Shown here in pieces: positions 17,004 through 27,134 of a stretch of 64,000 nucleotides of DNA. Source of the stretch: an uncultured Oxalobacteraceae bacterium (GTDB lineage Bacteria > Pseudomonadota > Gammaproteobacteria > Burkholderiales > Burkholderiaceae_D); the NCBI GenBank assembly GCA_903893945.1, contig CAITOF010000027.1, forward strand, positions 32,985-96,984, in the 5' to 3' direction. The translations under genes and the position numbers were made by a program. Below the pieces are notes generated by a model that saw only the letters and a list, made by a program, of their open reading frames with translations, made no database searches and was not told the DNA's origin. Every line of letters starts with the position of its first letter. Positions within the stretch are counted from its first letter, which is position 1.

Positions 17004-17477
17004 ATGACTTACATGCACCGATCCGCCTGCCGCTATCCATATCAGTCCGGCACGACCCTCGCTGAGCTCATCATCGCGCTGCTTATTGTCGGCATGCTCG
17101 CCGGGATTGCCTATCCCGGTTATCACGAGGCGATGCTGAAGGCGCGCCGCGCGGAGGCAAAGTCGGCACTGTATGCCGTCTTGCTACAGCAGGAAAGGTA
17201 TTATCTGCAACACGGCATTTACGCCGAATTTAGCGCTGCGACAGTCCATTTACCCTTCAAATGGTGGTCTGCGGATACCCCCACAAACAGTCATTATGAA
17301 ATGGCGGCGCAAGCCTGTTCCGGCAAGAAACTGGATGAATGCATTCTGATAACGGCAACCCCGGGAACCGACAGGGTATCGGCCCATCATGATCCGCTTT
17401 GCGGGACACTGATGCTGGACAGCACCCACACTCATTCTTGTTCGGCCGGCACCGATCCTGACTCGGTTTGCTGGTAA
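17004..17477 (+). CDS. pilE: Minor pilin PilE-type
   Basis: A 157-residue prepilin with a 16-residue leader. The cleavage site reads SG|TTLAELIIALLIVGMLAGIAYPGY: Glu5 is kept, but the usual Phe/Leu at position 1 is Thr. The next part (RRAEAKSALYAVLLQQERYYLQHGIYAEF) matches PilE-like minor pilins of beta- and gammaproteobacteria. Four Cys near the C-terminus (ACSGKKLDEC, LCGTL, HSCSAG) suggest disulfides, and a C-terminal SVCW adds another. It is a minor component here, not necessarily the major subunit. Confidence 0.88.
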   Translation: MTYMHRSACRYPYQSGTTLAELIIALLIVGMLAGIAYPGYHEAMLKARRAEAKSALYAVLLQQERYYLQHGIYAEFSAATVHLPFKWWSADTPTNSHYEMAAQACSGKKLDECILITATPGTDRVSAHHDPLCGTLMLDSTHTHSCSAGTDPDSVCW

Positions 17478-17488
17478 ATAGGTACGCC

Positions 17489-18034
17489 ATGATGAAAGCA
17501 GATTACGGACTGACGCTCATCGAGATGATGATCTCCTTGGTCACCGTTGCCATTCTGATGATGGTCGGAGTACCGCAGTTTTCGGAATTCCTGCAGCAGA
17601 TTCGTATTTCAGTGGCCGCCAACGATCTCCGTCATTCAATGGCACTGACTCGCGCTGAAGCCGTACGACGCAACGGCAAAGTCGATCTGGTCGCCATTGA
17701 TAACGACTGGAAAAATGGCTGGATAATCACCAGCCCGGACCGCGCCGTCATCATGAAGCATGGGCCACTGAACAGCGACATTAAAATAAGTGCCTATTTT
17801 ACCGATCAGCGCCAGCACATGGCTTATAACGGGTCAGGCCACAGCCAAACCGGCACCAACAGTAAAGCACCCCAATCCGGGCATATCCAGCTTACCCTGG
17901 GCCACCATGCACGTATCATTTTCGTGAATTTTCTGGGCCACGTGACACTCTGCAATCCGGCATCGGATAAAGCCTGTGCCCTGGTCTTGCCCGATACATC
18001 GGCTATCTGCACGCAGCCTGTTCAGCGAGTTTGA
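17489..18034 (+). CDS. fimT: FimT/GspH-type minor pilin
   Basis: A 181-residue pseudopilin. The processing site is G|LTLIEMMISLVTVAILMMVGVPQF with Glu5, followed by the FimT signature SVAANDLRHSMALTRAEAVRRNGKV. The C-terminal region carries a pair of Cys around LCNPASDKAC. FimT proteins are minor pilins linked in some species to DNA uptake. I start at ATG 17489; a TTG at 17468 is in frame and would overlap pilE. It closes the pilin operon, with ribD 38 bases downstream. Confidence 0.88.
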   Translation: MMKADYGLTLIEMMISLVTVAILMMVGVPQFSEFLQQIRISVAANDLRHSMALTRAEAVRRNGKVDLVAIDNDWKNGWIITSPDRAVIMKHGPLNSDIKISAYFTDQRQHMAYNGSGHSQTGTNSKAPQSGHIQLTLGHHARIIFVNFLGHVTLCNPASDKACALVLPDTSAICTQPVQRV

Positions 18035-18072
18035 GGTAAAATCTCCCATCTTCAACATCCTTGAACAAAAGC

Positions 18073-19176
18073 GTGGAAATATCATCCGATCAGCAGGCCA
18101 TGCACTTCGCGCTGGAATGGGCGGCAAAAGGGCTCTATACCACCATGCCGAATCCGCGTGTCGGTTGCGTCATTGTAAAAAACGGACACATCATCGGCGC
18201 CGGATTTACCCAACCCGCCGGGTTTAATCATGCGGAAATAGAGGCGCTGCAGGACGCACGTGCCCGTGGACATGATGCACGCGATGCCACCGTGTATGTC
18301 ACGCTTGAACCCTGCAGCCATTTTGGACGAACCCCGCCCTGCGCGGACGCACTGATCAATGCAGGAGTACGACGTGTGGTCGTGGCTGTCATCGATCCCA
18401 ATCCGCACGTGGCAGGCCAGGGTATTGAACGGTTAAAGGCCGCCGGAATTGAAGTCACTTGCCCTCTGTCGGACCAGGCCGCATCCGAACTGAATATCGG
18501 TTTTTTCAACCGGATGCAAACGGGGAAACCGTGGGTACGATTGAAAGTCGCCGCCAGTCTTGACGGAAAAACGGCATTGCACAATAATCAGAGCCAGTGG
18601 ATTACAGGTGACGCCGCCCGCGCTGATGGCCATCACTGGCGCGCACGGGCATGCGCCGTGCTCACCGGCATCGGCACCTTGCTGGAAGACGACCCGGCAC
18701 TCACGGTGCGCGCTTTTCCAGTCACACGGCAACCCTTACGCATCGTTATTGACAGCAAATTGCAAACGCCGTCCGCGGCAAAAGTGCTGCACAATCCGGC
18801 CTCAGGCGGGGTACTGATTGTCCACGCTGCACGAAAACCCGACCACGAACAGCGACTGACTGCGGCCGGCGCACAGCTTCTGTACCTGCCAAATTCGAAC
18901 GGTAAAGTCGACCTGCCGCGCTTGATGCTGGAACTGGGAAAACGCCAGATCAACGAACTGCATATTGAAGCCGGATCCAAACTGAACGGGTCCCTGATTC
19001 AGGAAAACTGCGTCGACGAGTTGCTTTTATACTACGCTCCGAGCCTGTTAGGTGACGCACGCGGTATGTTCGAACTGCCGGCACTGGACAATCTGAATCA
19101 GCAGCGCCGCTGCCGGTTTCACCAGATTCAGCAGATAGGCGACGATCTGCGTCTGTTAGCCCGTTTTCAGGGCTGA
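18073..19176 (+). CDS. ribD: Bifunctional riboflavin deaminase/reductase RibD
   Basis: A 367-residue cytosolic enzyme that carries out the second and third steps of riboflavin synthesis. The N-terminal deaminase shows the zinc motifs NHAEIEAL and PCSHFGRTPPCADAL after PNPRVGCVIV. The C-terminal reductase starts near WVRLKVAASLDGKTAL and includes QWITGDAARADGHHWRA and ELHIEAGSKLNGS. The start is uncertain: GTG 18073 is preferred from family length, while TTG 18061 is also open and neither has a strong ribosome site. ribE follows after 65 bases. Confidence 0.92.
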   Translation: MEISSDQQAMHFALEWAAKGLYTTMPNPRVGCVIVKNGHIIGAGFTQPAGFNHAEIEALQDARARGHDARDATVYVTLEPCSHFGRTPPCADALINAGVRRVVVAVIDPNPHVAGQGIERLKAAGIEVTCPLSDQAASELNIGFFNRMQTGKPWVRLKVAASLDGKTALHNNQSQWITGDAARADGHHWRARACAVLTGIGTLLEDDPALTVRAFPVTRQPLRIVIDSKLQTPSAAKVLHNPASGGVLIVHAARKPDHEQRLTAAGAQLLYLPNSNGKVDLPRLMLELGKRQINELHIEAGSKLNGSLIQENCVDELLLYYAPSLLGDARGMFELPALDNLNQQRRCRFHQIQQIGDDLRLLARFQG

Positions 19177-19241
19177 CCGGGCGGTTATCGAGTGCAGCCG
19201 CTTGGCCTTGGCACCACATACTTATTAGAAGGAATTACGAC

Positions 19242-19853
19242 ATGTTCACCGGAATTGTTGCAGCAGTGGGAACCATTATCGACGTCGCACCACTAATGAA
19301 TCAGGCGGACAGCGGATGCAAGCTCACCATAGACGCAGGACGGCTAGCGATGAGCGACGTCGCTCTGGGAGATTCCATTGCTGTCAATGGCGCCTGCATG
19401 ACAGTGGTAAGCAAGCATGACAACCTGTTTTGCGTGGATATTTCACGCGAAAGTTTGCAATTGACCTCGGGACTGGACAAGCCAGGACCGGTCAATCTGG
19501 AGAAGGCGCTGACTCTGAACGACCGGATAGGCGGTCACCTGGTCACCGGACACGTCGACGGTGTGGGTTCTGTCGTCAAATTCAGTCCTGTGAATGAATC
19601 CATGGAGCTCATTATTTCGTCCCCCAAAAATCTGGGCAAATTTCTGGCCTATAAGGGTTCGGTGGTGGTGAACGGGGTGTCATTGACGGTCAATCGTGTG
19701 GCCGATTATCCTGACCGCTGCGAGTTTTCCATTAATCTGATTCCGCACACCCTGCAGGTAACGACTTTGAACCATTTGAAGCCCGGTATGCAGGTAAATC
19801 TGGAAATCGACGTGATTGCGCGCTATGTTGAGCGCATGATGACGGCAACTTAA
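19242..19853 (+). CDS. ribE: Riboflavin synthase alpha subunit
   Basis: A 203-residue enzyme that dismutates two 6,7-dimethyl-8-ribityllumazine molecules to riboflavin. It begins with the diagnostic MFTGIV and shows the duplicated lumazine-binding fold: first repeat with GDSIAVNGACMTV, second with GSVVVNGVSLTVNRV. LGGHLVTGHVDG-type sequence (IGGHLVTGHVDGVG) lies between them. An AGAAGGAAT ribosome site precedes the start. No FMN riboswitch is seen in the 65 bases upstream. ribBA and ribH, often next, are absent here. Confidence 0.95.
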   Translation: MFTGIVAAVGTIIDVAPLMNQADSGCKLTIDAGRLAMSDVALGDSIAVNGACMTVVSKHDNLFCVDISRESLQLTSGLDKPGPVNLEKALTLNDRIGGHLVTGHVDGVGSVVKFSPVNESMELIISSPKNLGKFLAYKGSVVVNGVSLTVNRVADYPDRCEFSINLIPHTLQVTTLNHLKPGMQVNLEIDVIARYVERMMTAT

Positions 19854-20145
19854 CCGTTTCACATCGCCACGTCACTGTCTGGGCGGAAATCAGGAGGGTG
19901 ACAGTTATTGCGATGATTAGTCATGATGACTGCAAGGAATTCCCATGGCGACGCTAAATGTTTCCAAAAAAACATTATTTGTTGCGGAAAATTTCTTTTG
20001 TTGCATTCAGTAACGACTTCGCGGCGAATTACTGAGGTATATTAATTTCCATGCGGAAATTATTTCTCCTTTAATGTCATTAAAATGCCGGTTTAAGCAC
20101 TACACTGACAACACTGAGACCGAAATTTTTTCTGAGAGAGTTGAG

Positions 20146-21120
20146 ATGAACAAGACAATACGTATCGCGCAGAATGGTGGGCCAGAAGTATTGAAATTAG
20201 TCGATTTCCCCTTGGGCAAACCGGGCATAGGTGAAGTGCGATTACACCAGAAAGCGTGCGGATTAAATTACATTGATGTCTATTTCAGGACGGGCTTATA
20301 TAAACAACTCCTGCCCGCGGGACTGGGGTTGGAAGGCGCCGGCATAGTGGAGGAAGTGGGGCCCGAGGTCACCAACGTCAACGTCGGCGATCGCGTTGCG
20401 TATGCAGGTGGGCCCACAGGTGCCTATGCAGAACGGCGTATCATGCCGGCCAGCGTGCTGGTCAGGTTGCCGGATGCAATCAGTTTTGAGACTGCCGCGG
20501 CAGTCATGTTGCAGGGACTTACCGTTCAATACCTGTTTCGCCGTACCTATAAAATCAAACCCGGTGAAACGATATTATTTCATGCCGCAGCCGGCGGTGT
20601 CGGATTGCTGGCCTGCCAGTGGGCCAAGGCCTATGGCGTGAAAATGATCGGAACTGTCAGCAGTGATGCCAAAGCAGAATTGGCCAAAGCGAACGGTTGT
20701 ACCTATACGGTCAACATCAATGAAGAAAGTTTTGTTGAGCGTGTTGAAGAAATAACCAAGGGAAAAGGCGTGCCAGTGGTCTACGACTCGATAGGAAAAG
20801 ATACTTTTTTTGATTCCCTGAATTGTTTGTCGCCATTGGGACTGATGGTCAGTTTCGGCAGCTCATCCGGCCCGGTGCCTGATTTTAATTTGACCGAGCT
20901 GTCAAGTCGCGGGTCGTTATTCATCACCCGTCCGTCACTGATGCATTACACTGCCGTCAGGTCGGACCTGGATCAGATGGCCACGGAACTGTTTGCCATG
21001 ATAGAACGCAAGAAATTGCGTGTACAGATCAATCAGCGTTACGCGCTGGCGGATGTCGCACAGGCCCATAAGGACCTGGAAGCAAGGAAGACCACAGGCA
21101 GCAGTATCCTGATACCTTAA
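20146..21120 (+). CDS. qor: Zinc-independent NADPH:quinone oxidoreductase (QOR)
   Basis: A 324-residue medium-chain reductase that reduces quinones with NADPH. ATG 20146 follows a GAGAGAG ribosome site; the frame stays open 24 codons upstream but without support. QOR features include NYIDVYFRTGLY, the substrate-side LGLEGAGIVEEVG, the nucleotide-binding HAAAGGVGLLACQWAKAYG, and the absence of zinc-binding Cys clusters. It is followed 19 bases later by a tiny membrane-protein gene. The 292-base gap upstream has a 7-bp hairpin (20044-20061) and no gene. Confidence 0.92.
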   Translation: MNKTIRIAQNGGPEVLKLVDFPLGKPGIGEVRLHQKACGLNYIDVYFRTGLYKQLLPAGLGLEGAGIVEEVGPEVTNVNVGDRVAYAGGPTGAYAERRIMPASVLVRLPDAISFETAAAVMLQGLTVQYLFRRTYKIKPGETILFHAAAGGVGLLACQWAKAYGVKMIGTVSSDAKAELAKANGCTYTVNINEESFVERVEEITKGKGVPVVYDSIGKDTFFDSLNCLSPLGLMVSFGSSSGPVPDFNLTELSSRGSLFITRPSLMHYTAVRSDLDQMATELFAMIERKKLRVQINQRYALADVAQAHKDLEARKTTGSSILIP

Positions 21121-21139
21121 TTTGATAGTTGGAAATGTG

Positions 21140-21289
21140 ATGACGCCGATACCGGAACGTGAAGTAGCAAGAAAAACGCAGGCAGAGGACGATGGGAAAC
21201 CCAAATTTGGTCGCCTGCTGGTGGTGCTGATTTTTACCGTTTTTTTACTGGCTGTCATTACCTGGGCATCTGAAGCCTATTGGTCATGA
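21140..21289 (+). CDS. 49-residue single-pass membrane peptide
   Basis: ATG 21140 (GTG 21137 is also possible) opens a frame of 49 codons ending TGA 21287-21289, with GGAAA at 21131-21135 as ribosome site. Residues 1-25 are charged and hydrophilic (MTPIPEREVARKTQAEDDGK), then one transmembrane helix runs over about residues 26-42 (LLVVLIFTVFLLAVITW), with a short SEAYWS end. This layout predicts an N-in membrane peptide. It lies between qor and the DUF1631 gene on the same strand. Function unknown. Confidence 0.55.
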   Translation: MTPIPEREVARKTQAEDDGKPKFGRLLVVLIFTVFLLAVITWASEAYWS

Positions 21290-21359
21290 GTAACGAGCGG
21301 CCAGACACGTCCGGCGCGGAATTCGATTTTTAAAACCAGAAAAACTGATTTTTATTTAA

Positions 21360-23555
21360 ATGGCTATAGATCATAAAACACCCGAGAAGGGAATGTCGCA
21401 ATCAAGCCGCACAGTGATTTTACAGAGCTTGATACCGATTGCCACCAGCCTGACCGCCACACAGCTTGAAGGATTTTCCCTTCGTCTGGGCGAGGCACTG
21501 TTTCGCCTGTCCGACCAGTCGGTCCGTCCTGAAGAAGCCAACATCAGCTTTCATTCCTACAATCACCTGAAGAAAAACAGTGCCGCCTTTTATCGCCTGG
21601 CATCCGGTAAATTGAGTACCCTGTTTGCCCAGGAAGTAAAGCTGCTGGAAAAAGGCCACAAGCCGCGACAACTGGAAGACGATACGTCATTGACACTGGT
21701 CACGTTTGATGAAATGGAAAACAAAGTTCTGCTCGAAACACTGAGTCAGTCGATAGAACTGGAAAACGCCGATGAATTGGTCAAGCTGAACCTGCGCATC
21801 AGCCATCTGCTCAAAATTGATCAAATCAATGTCAAACATAATCCGTTCCGCCCGGAAGTATTTTTGAAAGCCATCTATAAGGCGTGGTGCGAGTTTGAAC
21901 CTGTGGCTGACTCACATCATCTGGTGCTGCGCATACTCAAACCCGAAATTTTCCTGCAACTCAATCCTGTACTTCGTGAACTGAACAATGCACTGATTGA
22001 ACGTGGCATATTGCCCAAAGCATCAGATTTATACCGGGTCAATAAACATCATGGTTCACACGCATCCATGTCATCGACCGTTTCCAAAAAACCGCCGGTT
22101 GATCCATTCATTGAAAGCAAGATCAAGGGAATTTTATACGCCAACCAGGACGGCACTTCGTCGGCGCCAAACCCGTCGCCACAGAACCGTCCCCTGTCGA
22201 CCGATGCGGCCACCATGGTCGATCCCAATTTCAATATCGGCGAATCGACGAATGTGGTGCTGGACTCAAAAGGCACCATCACGATCGGTCGCGAATTTTT
22301 TGAATATCTGACCGGCATCCAGGGCAGACCGATCCAGATTGATCCGAATAACAATACCAATAACGCAACAACACTGCGCGGCATTGTCGAACAGGCGCCC
22401 CAGAATACCATTTCACAGATCGACACCAACACCATCGGGCTGCTGGCTAAAATATTCGATTACGTTTTTTCTGACCCCCATATTCCACCGGATCTGAAAA
22501 GTCTGATCGGGCAATTGCAGATTCCTACGCTCAAAGCGGCACTCATTGACCGCGAGTTTTTCTTTAAGCAGACCCACCCGGCACGGGTATTGATTGATAC
22601 GCTTGCCAAATCCAGTGTCACGTGGAATCCGGACAAGGGCGTTGACGATCCTTTATACAAGATGATCGCAAAAACGGTCGAACGGGTTCAAAAAGAATTT
22701 GACCAGCAACTGGAATTGTTTTCGGACGTGGCTGCGGATTTGACGCAGTTTCTGGATGAAGAAGAAAAGCAGTCTGAAAAAGAAATCGAAGAACCGATTG
22801 CACAGGCCATCCAGCAGGAAAAAATTCGTCAGGCGCGCGAACTGGCGGTCAACGATGTCGCCACGCGCACCGATTCAGGCGAAGTGGCCGGATTTATCGA
22901 GTCCTTCCTCGAACAGCAATGGGTCAACATATTGGTGCTGGCGCATACCGTAAAAGAGCAAAAGCCACAGGCTCTGGAGCGCACATTAAAAACCATGGAT
23001 GACCTCATCTGGAGTGTGAAGCCCAAAAACAGCGTCGAAGAACGCCACGAACTGGTCAACAAACTGCCATCGCTGCTGAGCTCCCTGAATACCTGGTTAA
23101 ATGCCATCAAGTGGGAAGATCCAAGTCGGGTAATTTTCTTTTCCAAACTGGCTGAACGCCATGCCAGCCTGGCCCGCGCGCACATGGAAATCTCGACCCG
23201 CCGTCAGGTTGAAATAGCCGTTAACGTCGCGCAGAAAGCCAGTGAAAAAAGCTTGAAGAAAAACAAGAACGATCAAACCATGCCGGATCAGTTTGTGTTC
23301 TTTATTGACCAGATTCAAAGGGGCAGCTGGTTTGATTTTACCCGCAATAATGGCTCCGTTGTGCGCTTCAAACTGGCCTGGGTCAGTCCGCGCCGTACCC
23401 GTTTTATTTTTACCAATCGACAGGGGCACGACGCTTTTTCAATTTCATCTGAAGAACTGATTGATATTTTCCGTACCGGTAAAGCACAGATGATCAATGA
23501 CGAACCCGTTGTGGATCGCGCCTTGCAGGCCGTCGTGGAAGAAAAGGCCGGATAA
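21360..23555 (+). CDS. DUF1631-family protein with PilZ-like C-terminus
   Basis: A 731-residue cytosolic protein of the DUF1631 family, seen chiefly in beta- and gammaproteobacteria and sometimes mislabelled thymidine phosphorylase. The N-terminal half is helical (SRTVILQSLIPIATSLTATQ). An acidic coiled segment lies at about residues 455-490 (EEEKQSEKEIEEPIAQAIQQEK). The C-terminal 100 residues (GSWFDFTRNNGSVVRFKLAWVS and RTRFIFTNRQGHDAF) resemble a PilZ-type beta-barrel, though the RxxxR signature is not clear. A c-di-GMP link is therefore only a guess. It is single, ending at a terminator shared with the convergent lipoprotein gene. Confidence 0.8.
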   Translation: MAIDHKTPEKGMSQSSRTVILQSLIPIATSLTATQLEGFSLRLGEALFRLSDQSVRPEEANISFHSYNHLKKNSAAFYRLASGKLSTLFAQEVKLLEKGHKPRQLEDDTSLTLVTFDEMENKVLLETLSQSIELENADELVKLNLRISHLLKIDQINVKHNPFRPEVFLKAIYKAWCEFEPVADSHHLVLRILKPEIFLQLNPVLRELNNALIERGILPKASDLYRVNKHHGSHASMSSTVSKKPPVDPFIESKIKGILYANQDGTSSAPNPSPQNRPLSTDAATMVDPNFNIGESTNVVLDSKGTITIGREFFEYLTGIQGRPIQIDPNNNTNNATTLRGIVEQAPQNTISQIDTNTIGLLAKIFDYVFSDPHIPPDLKSLIGQLQIPTLKAALIDREFFFKQTHPARVLIDTLAKSSVTWNPDKGVDDPLYKMIAKTVERVQKEFDQQLELFSDVAADLTQFLDEEEKQSEKEIEEPIAQAIQQEKIRQARELAVNDVATRTDSGEVAGFIESFLEQQWVNILVLAHTVKEQKPQALERTLKTMDDLIWSVKPKNSVEERHELVNKLPSLLSSLNTWLNAIKWEDPSRVIFFSKLAERHASLARAHMEISTRRQVEIAVNVAQKASEKSLKKNKNDQTMPDQFVFFIDQIQRGSWFDFTRNNGSVVRFKLAWVSPRRTRFIFTNRQGHDAFSISSEELIDIFRTGKAQMINDEPVVDRALQAVVEEKAG

Positions 23556-23582
23556 ACACTGCCATCATTGCAAAACAGTTCC

Positions 23583-23620
23583 AAAAAAAACCTGGTGGAT
23601 TTTCATCCCCAGGTTTTTTT
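23583..23620. terminator. Bidirectional intrinsic terminator
   Basis: A stem AAACCTGG (23588-23595) with CCAGGTTT (23609-23616) is flanked by an A-run on the left and a T-run on the right. It can therefore end transcripts from both sides: the DUF1631 gene on plus and the lipoprotein gene on minus. Confidence 0.85.
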
Positions 23621-23645
23621 AATGGCTGTGACCTGCTTGAGGGTG

Positions 23646-24209
23646 CTATTGCAGGTGCACCGGCAAGATCACGGTCTCAGTCGCGCCATTTTTGCCCGGG
23701 AAGCTCAGGAAAGCGCTTTCCATCAGATAGTCCATGCTCAACGACAATTCCGGACTGGGGCTTAACAACCGGGTACGAACCGTGTAAATATTTTTTCCGT
23801 CATTGGCCTGGTTAATCGACACTTCCATCTCATGCATGTAGAAGGTATCGACGGCGGTCTGCCAGGCGGGATACGGACCATGGCGATAACCGTAAGGACC
23901 GAAAGGGACAGGTTCCAGGGTGCTTGCAACGGTTTGCGATGTGCCAAATTTCAGGGAAACTTTCAGCGCGGGGTCTTTGGTCACCATACTGAAACCAAGG
24001 CGCTGCAATTGCTGGTTCAGTAACGTCACATAACTGTTGAATTCAAGATTATTGGCCTGCTCAGGCGTCGCTTCCACCATATACGTTTTACTGGTTTCAG
24101 TACCGTTCAATGAATGAAAAACAGTGACATTACTGACGATGGAGGGCGCTGCACAGCCTGCCAGAAAGGCAACCACCAGTAACGACAACAGGACGTATAT
24201 TCTTTTCAC
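23646..24209 (-). CDS. DUF4136-like lipoprotein
   Basis: A 187-residue lipoprotein. I choose GTG 24209 because a GGGAGAG ribosome site sits at ideal distance; it yields the signal MKRIYVLLSLLVVAFLAGC with lipobox LAGC. The mature part (VFHSLNGTETSKTYMVEATPEQ, then TLLNQQLQRLGFSMVTKDPALKVSL and a late MDYLMESAFLSFPGKNG) looks like the DUF4136 family of small envelope lipoproteins. Its role is unknown. It is divergent from pepN across a region with three phased direct repeats. Confidence 0.75.
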   Translation of the reverse strand: MKRIYVLLSLLVVAFLAGCAAPSIVSNVTVFHSLNGTETSKTYMVEATPEQANNLEFNSYVTLLNQQLQRLGFSMVTKDPALKVSLKFGTSQTVASTLEPVPFGPYGYRHGPYPAWQTAVDTFYMHEMEVSINQANDGKNIYTVRTRLLSPSPELSLSMDYLMESAFLSFPGKNGATETVILPVHLQ

Positions 24210-24242
24210 AATTCTCTCCCTTGGTTTGAACAGCACTTATAG

Positions 24243-24275
24243 TGCTATAGAAATGCTATAAAAATGCTATCGATT
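24243..24275. repeat. Three 11-bp direct repeats between lipoprotein gene and pepN
   Basis: TGCTATAGAAA, TGCTATAAAAA and TGCTATCGATT lie end to end with an exact 11-bp period, starting 34 bases upstream of the lipoprotein start codon. The phasing and position suit repeated binding of one regulator or a bent promoter. No matching copies were noticed elsewhere in the window. Confidence 0.6.
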
Positions 24276-24393
24276 TGTTTCATATTGTAAATTAAAACGC
24301 TTAATTTATCGTGCTCCGGATTGAATTCTATCTGTTAATGCGTTGACGTTGGTAGAATGTACGTTTGCTTGATTCCTTTCAAAATTCATAAAT

Positions 24394-27108
24394 ATGCGTA
24401 CAAACCAACACCCTGCCCAGACCACCGCCATTTTTCGTAAAGATTACGCACCGCCGGGCTTTTGGGTCAGCACTGTCGAAATGGGATTTGACCTCGATCC
24501 AACCTGCACCAAAGTCACCACCCGGTCCACACTGACACGAAACACGGACAGTGCCGAAAAAGACCTGATTTTATTTGGCGAGTCGTTAAAACTGGTTCAG
24601 ATTCGCATGAACGGGCAGAAATTGCCCCGAACCGCCTACCAGATCGATAAACAGGTCCTACGCATATACAATCCACCGGACCAAATAACTCTCGATATAG
24701 AAACGCAGATAAATCCTGCCAAAAACACATCACTATCCGGTTTATACGTTTCCAATAAAAATTTCTTTACCCAATGTGAAGCTGAAGGATTTCGGAAAAT
24801 AACGTATTTCCCGGACCGGCCGGACGTCATGGCCAGGTTTACGGTGATGCTGCGTGCCGATAAGAAACAGTACCCCGTGCTGCTTTCCAACGGCAATCTG
24901 GTGGAAAAGGGGTCACTCGACAACGGTCGCCATTATGCAAAGTGGGAAGATCCTTTCAAAAAGCCCTCGTACCTGTTTGCACTCGTCGCCGGAAAACTGG
25001 TCTGTCAGGAAGAGACCATCACCCTGAAATCAGGTCGGCAGGCGCTGTTGCAGGTCTGGGTTGAAAAAGGCAATCTCGACAAAACCCAGCACGCAATGGA
25101 CTCACTGCAGAACAGCATTTTCTGGGATGAGCAGCGTTTTGGTCTGGAACTCGATCTGGATCGTTTCATGATAGTCGCAGTCTCGGACTTCAACATGGGA
25201 GCGATGGAAAACAAGGGTTTGAACATCTTTAACACCAAGTACGTGCTGGCCAATCCCAAAATCGCAACAGACACGGACTATGCCGGTATTGAATCGGTCG
25301 TGGGCCATGAATATTTCCACAACTGGACCGGTAACCGGGTTACCTGCCGCGACTGGTTTCAGCTGTCCCTGAAGGAAGGACTCACGGTATTTCGTGATCA
25401 GGAATTTTCGGCCGACATGATAGGGACTGACAGCGGACGGGCTGTCAGTCGCATCGAGAACGTCCGGATGTTGAGGCAGGCACAGTTTCCCGAAGATGCG
25501 GGACCGATGTCGCACCCGGTAAGACCCGAGTCCTACGTCGAAATCAACAATTTTTACAGCATGACCGTCTATGAAAAAGGGGCGGAAGTGGTGCGCATGT
25601 ATTACACGCTGCTGGGTCATGAAGGCTTCAGAAAAGGGATGGATCTGTATTTCAAACGGCATGATGGTCAGGCCGTCACCTGTGACGATTTCCGTGCCGC
25701 CATGGCCGACTCCAGTGGACAGAATCTGACCCAGTTTGAACGCTGGTACAGTCAAAGTGGGACGCCGCAATTAAAGGTGACCACGCATTATGACCTGGCC
25801 AGACAGACCTATGAAATGACGTTTACGCAGACCTGCCCGCCCACACCGGGACAAAGCAAGAAGCTGCCTTTCCATATTCCGGTTGCTGTAGGCTTGCTGG
25901 ACGCAAAGGGTCAGGACATCGCGCTCCATTGTCTTGAACAGCCGGCGTCCGCCGGTGCCACAACGGTGGTACTGGAAATCACCAAGGCCAAGCAGGTCTT
26001 CCAGTTCACCCAGGTAAGTGCCGAACCGACACCGTCGATATTGCGTAATTTCTCGGCACCTGTCGAATTGCATTTCAATTATAGCGATGATCAGCTGGCA
26101 CACCTGCTGGCCCACGACAGCGATGCATTCAATCGCTGGGAGGCAGGCCAGCGTCTGGCACTGCGCCGCCTGATAAAGTTTACGGAGGCCGTTCAGGCCA
26201 ATCGCCCCCTCGAACTGGATACGCCATTTATCGAGTCGTTGCGTAAAACGCTGACCGATACGAAACTGGATCCGGCATTCCGCGAACAGATTCTGACACT
26301 GCCTTCGGCAACCAACATCGCTGAACACATGGCTGTCATTGATCCGCATGCCATCCACGCTGCCCGGCAGTTCATGCGCAGCGAAATCACACGGCACCTT
26401 AAATCTGATTTACTGACCCTTTATGAAGATAATCTGACGGCGGGCAAATATACCCCGGATGCGATTTCTTCCGGCAAGCGCGGACTAAAAAATCTGGCGC
26501 TGGCGTATTTGCAGGAATGGCCCAAAACCAGCACCTTTGAACTTGCACACAGCCAGTTTGCAGAGGCCAGGAACATGACCGACCGGATTGGTGCGCTGTC
26601 GTCAATGGTCAATGCCGAGATTTTAAATCCGTCCAGCGGCGTCGCCAGAAAAACCGGTCAGTCAGCGCACGCCATTGTCGATGCTGCGTTGCGCCAGTTT
26701 TATGATGACTTCAAGGGGGAACCGCTGGTTATCGACAAGTGGTTTGTACTGCTGGGAAGTGCGCGGAGCACCGATGTGAAAAAAATGCGCAAGCTGTTAA
26801 AGGATCCGGCCTTCAATTTGCATAATCCCAATCGGGCCCGCAGCCTGATATTTGCCTTCTGCAATGGCAACCCGGCCCGGTTCCATGCCAGGGATGGCAG
26901 TGGCTACACGCTCTGGAGCGACCTGGTGCTGGAATTGAACGCCATAAATCCGCAAGTGGCCGCCCGTCTGGCACGCAGTCTGGATCGCTGGCGCAAATAC
27001 ACGCCAGAGCTGCAGGAGAAAATGAAAGCCGCCCTGCAGAAAATTGCGACGGCAAAAAATATCTCAAGGGACGTGCTGGAAATAGTGACAAAATCACTGA
27101 CCAACTGA
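24394..27108 (+). CDS. pepN: Aminopeptidase N
   Basis: A 904-residue zinc aminopeptidase (M1 family, bacterial PepN type) that removes N-terminal residues from peptides in the cytosol. The exopeptidase motif is GAMENKG and the zinc site is HEYFH with the third ligand Glu in LKEGL (H305, H309, E328). The N-terminal saddle domain and C-terminal helical domain are both complete, and the length fits the family. It runs directly into fbp (26 bases), an arrangement familiar in Burkholderiales. Confidence 0.96.
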   Translation: MRTNQHPAQTTAIFRKDYAPPGFWVSTVEMGFDLDPTCTKVTTRSTLTRNTDSAEKDLILFGESLKLVQIRMNGQKLPRTAYQIDKQVLRIYNPPDQITLDIETQINPAKNTSLSGLYVSNKNFFTQCEAEGFRKITYFPDRPDVMARFTVMLRADKKQYPVLLSNGNLVEKGSLDNGRHYAKWEDPFKKPSYLFALVAGKLVCQEETITLKSGRQALLQVWVEKGNLDKTQHAMDSLQNSIFWDEQRFGLELDLDRFMIVAVSDFNMGAMENKGLNIFNTKYVLANPKIATDTDYAGIESVVGHEYFHNWTGNRVTCRDWFQLSLKEGLTVFRDQEFSADMIGTDSGRAVSRIENVRMLRQAQFPEDAGPMSHPVRPESYVEINNFYSMTVYEKGAEVVRMYYTLLGHEGFRKGMDLYFKRHDGQAVTCDDFRAAMADSSGQNLTQFERWYSQSGTPQLKVTTHYDLARQTYEMTFTQTCPPTPGQSKKLPFHIPVAVGLLDAKGQDIALHCLEQPASAGATTVVLEITKAKQVFQFTQVSAEPTPSILRNFSAPVELHFNYSDDQLAHLLAHDSDAFNRWEAGQRLALRRLIKFTEAVQANRPLELDTPFIESLRKTLTDTKLDPAFREQILTLPSATNIAEHMAVIDPHAIHAARQFMRSEITRHLKSDLLTLYEDNLTAGKYTPDAISSGKRGLKNLALAYLQEWPKTSTFELAHSQFAEARNMTDRIGALSSMVNAEILNPSSGVARKTGQSAHAIVDAALRQFYDDFKGEPLVIDKWFVLLGSARSTDVKKMRKLLKDPAFNLHNPNRARSLIFAFCNGNPARFHARDGSGYTLWSDLVLELNAINPQVAARLARSLDRWRKYTPELQEKMKAALQKIATAKNISRDVLEIVTKSLTN

Positions 27109-27134
27109 AACCAACCTCATTGAAGCGAAAAAAC

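Noticed and set aside
19177..19241. FMN riboswitch before ribE
   Set aside because: The 65-base gap is too short and lacks the conserved RFN helices.
24243..24275. CRISPR array
   Set aside because: The repeats are 11 bp with no spacers and no cas gene is in the window.
25102..25770. 222-codon open frame antisense to pepN
   Set aside because: It lies wholly within the conserved catalytic region of pepN and has no family signature.
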